Shown here: piece after piece, positions 6,230-8,231 of the stretch
Layout of the letters: every line of letters begins with the position of its first letter
Numbering within the stretch: the first letter of the stretch is position 1
NCBI GenBank assembly: GCA_021737445.1
Contig: JAIPDY010000142.1
Location: forward strand, 1 to 8,231
DNA: 8,231 nucleotides
Direction of reading: 5' to 3'
DNA from: Desulfotignum sp.
GTDB lineage: Bacteria; Desulfobacterota; Desulfobacteria; Desulfobacterales; Desulfobacteraceae
Translations under genes and position numbers: made by a program
Notes under the pieces: generated by a model
Databases searched by the model: none
What the model was told of the DNA's origin: nothing
The model's input: the letters and a program-made list of their open reading frames with translations, nothing else

Positions 6230-6841
6230 TTATAGCGCGGGGGATTGTCCCTTGTTGACCAGGCCGAAAATAAAGGTGTGGAAAATTTTTTCAGCCAGGG
6301 CTTCGGGCCCGATTTCGCCCCTGGGGTCATACCACCGGTAGATCCAGTTACACATGCCCACCAGGCAGTGGGCATCCACGGCGATATGATCTGCGGGAAG
6401 GCCCTGGTCCCGGCAAAAAACCTCCAGGGCGTTGCGCCAGAACACCAGGTATTTTCTCTGTTTTTCCTTGACCTGGTGGTACCACTCTCCTGTGAGGCAG
6501 TCATCATCATTGAGAATCAGTTTGCTGCGGAATTTGTCTTTGCAAAAGGTGTCCACCTGGTATCGGATATACTTTTTGACCAGATCCAGGGGGTCGGTCT
6601 GGGTGCCGGTAATCTTTTCAATGCCGGACAGCATGTCATCCATATGGCTGTCTAAAATCTGGAACAGCAGCTCTTCCTTGCTTTTAAAATAATAATACAG
6701 CCCGGCCGTGGTCATTTCCGTTGCCCTGGCAATGTCCCGGATGGTGGTTTTGTCATACCCTTTCTGCCACAGAGTCTGGGTGGCGATCCGGTAGATCTCT
6801 TTTTTCCTTCTTTCCTGTTCTCTGCGCTTGTATTTTTTCAT
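6230..6841 (-). CDS. TetR-family transcriptional repressor
   Basis: The 203-aa protein has a very basic start (KKYKRREQERRKK) and a TetR_N helix-turn-helix over about residues 15-62. The recognition region is TTIRDIARATEMTTAGLYYYF (32-52), then KSKEELL. The rest is an all-helical ligand and dimer domain with YIRYQVDTF, GMCNWIYRWYDPRGE and several cysteines; its ligand class cannot be read from the sequence. The frame is open to a GTG at 6857-6859, but the ATG at 6839-6841 gives the usual TetR N-terminal length; neither start has a visible ribosome site. It lies upstream of dctPQM on the same strand. Palindromes before both dctP and tetR suggest autoregulation and repression of the transporter. 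Confidence 0.92.
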   Translation of the reverse strand: MKKYKRREQERRKKEIYRIATQTLWQKGYDKTTIRDIARATEMTTAGLYYYFKSKEELLFQILDSHMDDMLSGIEKITGTQTDPLDLVKKYIRYQVDTFCKDKFRSKLILNDDDCLTGEWYHQVKEKQRKYLVFWRNALEVFCRDQGLPADHIAVDAHCLVGMCNWIYRWYDPRGEIGPEALAEKIFHTFIFGLVNKGQSPAL

Positions 6842-6873
6842 GAAAGGTATATAAAACACAAAAAAATATGTTT

Positions 6874-6907
6874 GACAAGCATTTGATAGATAGTTTTATC
6901 GTTTGTC
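6874..6907. promoter_or_regulatory. Candidate tetR operator (weaker inverted repeat)
   Basis: The left arm starts GACAAGCATTTGAT (from 6874) and the right arm is ATCGTTTGTC (ending 6907). The arms pair imperfectly, at about seven of the outer ten bases. They resemble the dctP operator arms: the left arms share ACAAnCrTTwGAT and the right arms share AwCGyTTGT, where w is A/T, r is A/G and y is C/T. The spacing is 4 bp longer than at dctP, which weakens the case. The left arm overlaps a TTGTCA (6873-6878, minus strand) that could be the tetR -35 box. Confidence 0.4.
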
Positions 6908-6928
6908 CAGTAATTATTTGTGCCTGTG

Positions 6929-7054
6929 TCAGCAATATTTTTCACAAAAAGCCTGTGTGATTTCCCACAGATCAGGGGTCAACAGGTTTTCTACGCAAGA
7001 TTTAATTTCAGGCGGGACTCCCCCGAAAAAAGCGTCTGCCATGCCGCCGAGCAT
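6929..7054 (-). CDS. Small ORF, 41 residues, function unknown
   Basis: An ATG at 7052-7054 has a full AGGAGG at 7064-7069, 9 nt upstream, as good a ribosome site as any in the window. The product begins MLGGMADAFFGGVPPEIK, continues CVENLLTPDLWEITQAFCEKYC, and ends at TGA 6929-6931. It has cysteines at 20, 37 and 41, no membrane segment and a likely helical second half. It starts 22 bp after the stop of the flavoprotein gene, so it probably belongs to the same transcript. I do not recognise a family. It could be a small partner protein of the oxidoreductase, or a split-off piece of the C-terminal region that the 321-aa flavoprotein seems to lack compared with longer relatives. Confidence 0.5.
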   Translation of the reverse strand: MLGGMADAFFGGVPPEIKSCVENLLTPDLWEITQAFCEKYC

Positions 7055-7063
7055 GGTGTTTTG

Positions 7064-7069
7064 CCTCCT
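7064..7069 (-). promoter_or_regulatory. Ribosome binding site of the 41-codon ORF
   Basis: A perfect AGGAGG on the minus strand lies 9 nt before the ATG at 7052-7054, within the 22-bp gap after the flavoprotein stop. It is the main evidence that the small ORF is translated. Confidence 0.55.
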
Positions 7070-7076
7070 GTTATGG

Positions 7077-8042
7077 TTATCTCATGCCGGAGAAAAGCAG
7101 TTTCGGCAGGCTGAACCGGGAGATATGGTTCATGCGTACCGGCCGGCCGGCAGTGATGGCTTTGGCAACGGCAATCCCGCTCTGGACGGCGGCATGGATC
7201 CCTTCTCCCATGTCAAGGGTGGACAGGCCGGCGGCATCACCGGCAATAAAAACATTATCCTGCCCTGTGGCCACCGGTTTATGCCGCAGAAAGTAGGTAT
7301 GTCCCTTGGGGTTTTCGGGCGGGTGATTCAGAAAGCCCTGTTTTAAAAGCCGATGGACAAAATTGCGCCAGTGCTGCATGATGGTGGTTCCCCGTGATGC
7401 CAGCCGGTGCTGTTTGCCGCCAATACCGATATTGATCCACCCGTCTTTTTTGGGCAGGTACCACGCATATCCGGGCAGGCCCTGGTCCAGATACCAGATA
7501 TGGCATTCCCTAATCCGGCAGGGGGCTTGAAATTCTTTTTCAACTGCGGAAATAAGTGCCCGGTCCGGTCGGACCTGCAAAGGATCCACAAAGGTGCGGC
7601 GCACCGGGCAGTGGGTGCCGCCGGCCCCCACCAGGTACCGGCATTCAAACTGATCATCTATCACAAACCGGGAACTGTTTTTTTGGATTTTTCTGACCTG
7701 ATGGGTATGCACTGGAACCTCTGCCCGGCGGATCAGCCAGTTGTCGAATTCGATGCGCCGGACCGCGTACTGGTGCGTTTTCACTGGTATCCTGATCCCG
7801 AAAAGATGAAAGTGAATCCGAAGGATACTGGTTAACGGGTAAGGATAGGTTTCAGGGGCACATTCAAGTGAGTCAAAAACATCCGGTGTGATCCATCCGG
7901 CACAGATCTTTGGCCTTGGAAACACCTTTTTGTCCAGGATTCTTACATCCACACCGTTTTTTTTGAGGTGTGCCCCACAGGCTGCACCTGCCGGGCCCCC
8001 TCCCACGATGATCACATCTGCCTGCACCATGGCCGGCCTCAT
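7077..8042 (-). CDS. Geranylgeranyl-reductase-like FAD-dependent oxidoreductase
   Basis: The 321-aa flavoprotein has a Rossmann FAD site DVIIVGGGPAG (9-19) and the geranylgeranyl-reductase-type motif PRPKICAGW (42-50, Cys47). A second nucleotide contact is YLVGAGG (136-142), and GYAWYLPKKDGWINIGIGG (191-209) forms part of the substrate sheet. The FAD-pyrophosphate motif GDAAGLSTLDMGEGI (268-282) closes the core. Relatives reduce isolated C=C bonds in isoprenoid or lipid chains, or hydroxylate; the substrate here is unknown. The ATG at 8040-8042 overlaps the stop of the upstream methyltransferase gene as ATGA, which indicates translational coupling. The frame stays open to 8153, but that extension lies entirely over the methyltransferase and is rejected. 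The C-terminus looks short relative to family members of 380-400 residues. The likely role is lipid tail reduction with the adjacent CFA-like enzyme. Confidence 0.82.
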   Translation of the reverse strand: MRPAMVQADVIIVGGGPAGAACGAHLKKNGVDVRILDKKVFPRPKICAGWITPDVFDSLECAPETYPYPLTSILRIHFHLFGIRIPVKTHQYAVRRIEFDNWLIRRAEVPVHTHQVRKIQKNSSRFVIDDQFECRYLVGAGGTHCPVRRTFVDPLQVRPDRALISAVEKEFQAPCRIRECHIWYLDQGLPGYAWYLPKKDGWINIGIGGKQHRLASRGTTIMQHWRNFVHRLLKQGFLNHPPENPKGHTYFLRHKPVATGQDNVFIAGDAAGLSTLDMGEGIHAAVQSGIAVAKAITAGRPVRMNHISRFSLPKLLFSGMR

Positions 8043-8231
8043 GAGATACGGCAGTCCGGTCTGGGACGGCCGCGCCTGGTCAAAACAATCTGCCATAACT
8101 GGAGTGTCCGGGCCCGGAAGGCACCGGCACAGCTGAGCAGATAATATTCCCACATCCGGTAAAACCGGTCCCCGTACCGGTCCCTGAGCCGGGGCCAGGC
8201 TGCCTTGAAATTCTGGTGCCAGGCCATCAGG
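8039..8231 (-). CDS. CFA-synthase-like SAM methyltransferase, C-terminus (partial)
   Basis: The frame is open at the right window edge and ends at TGA 8039-8041, showing 63 complete residues. The stretch LMAWHQNFKAAWP, then DRFYRMWEYYLLSCAGAF, then RARTLQLWQIVL matches the C-terminal signature of cyclopropane-fatty-acyl-phospholipid synthases (W..F..AWP, RF.RMW.YYL..C...FR.R....WQ.VL). Family members transfer the methyl group of S-adenosylmethionine to an olefinic acyl chain of a membrane phospholipid, giving cyclopropane or, in some subfamilies, methyl-branched products. The catalytic core and SAM site lie outside the window, so the reaction subtype cannot be told. Its stop overlaps the flavoprotein start by ATGA. 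Confidence 0.85.
   Translation of the reverse strand, partial: LMAWHQNFKAAWPRLRDRYGDRFYRMWEYYLLSCAGAFRARTLQLWQIVLTRRGRPRPDCRIS

Noticed and set aside
6172..6235. Plus-strand AAGGAGG followed by a TTG start and a 15-codon frame
   Set aside because: A chance match: rare start codon, very short product, and it lies antisense over the tetR end and the hairpin.
6181..6510. 109-codon minus-strand frame overlapping the tetR 3' half
   Set aside because: It is an alternative frame of tetR with no start signal; the tetR frame carries all family features.
8043..8153. N-terminal extension of the flavoprotein
   Set aside because: It would lie entirely within the methyltransferase coding region, and the FAD-binding strand begins right after the ATG at 8040-8042.
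1..8231. Insertion sequence, CRISPR array, tRNA, phage or defence system
   Set aside because: I found no transposase or integrase motifs, spacer-repeat periodicity, cloverleaf or recognised defence proteins. The lone DUF4143 ATPase is not enough to call a defence system.

Overview
The window reads as chromosomal DNA of a Gram-negative, probably anaerobic bacterium. The best guess is a sulfate-reducing Desulfobacterota (Desulfobacter/Desulfotignum-like). This rests on mid-range GC, a TRAP transporter controlled by a TetR regulator, a lone DUF4143 ATPase, a YceI/cytochrome b pair and a geranylgeranyl-reductase-like flavoprotein next to a cyclopropane-fatty-acid-synthase-like methyltransferase. 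The taxonomy is inferred; no rRNA or marker gene is present. No tRNA, rRNA, CRISPR array, transposase or phage gene was seen.

Left part (1-3130). The window opens in the last 45 codons of a winged-helix domain (+ strand). About 200 bp of apparently non-coding DNA follow, with a small tandem repeat. Next comes a two-gene minus-strand unit: a six-helix, bis-histidine ferric-reductase-like cytochrome b followed 21 bp later by an exported YceI-family protein. Divergent from it, behind a good sigma-70-like promoter, lies a 383-aa AAA ATPase with a C-terminal DUF4143 domain. This whole unit is bracketed by an imperfect direct repeat of about 107 bp (339-445 and 3021-3128). Each copy holds the convergent 3' ends of an ATPase gene and a yceI gene. 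In the left copy the ATPase tail is a remnant and yceI is intact; in the right copy the ATPase is intact and yceI is a remnant. The locus therefore carries a scar of duplication or unequal recombination.

Middle part (3145-6841). A complete TRAP transporter (dctM, dctQ, dctP) is encoded on the minus strand with tight spacing, downstream of a TetR-family repressor gene. A near-perfect inverted repeat sits just after the predicted dctP promoter, and a related, weaker one lies in front of the tetR gene. Together they suggest an autoregulated repressor that controls uptake of an unidentified organic acid. A strong hairpin without a U-tract lies between tetR and dctP.

Right part (6929-8231). Also on the minus strand, the C-terminal end of a CFA-synthase-like SAM methyltransferase runs off the window edge. 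It overlaps by ATGA with a geranylgeranyl-reductase-like FAD protein, and a well-positioned 41-codon small ORF follows. Translational coupling of a lipid methyltransferase to an ene-reductase-type flavoprotein suggests joint lipid modification. Synthesis of mid-chain methyl-branched fatty acids, such as the 10-methyl acids known from Desulfobacter, is an attractive hypothesis that the sequence alone cannot prove.
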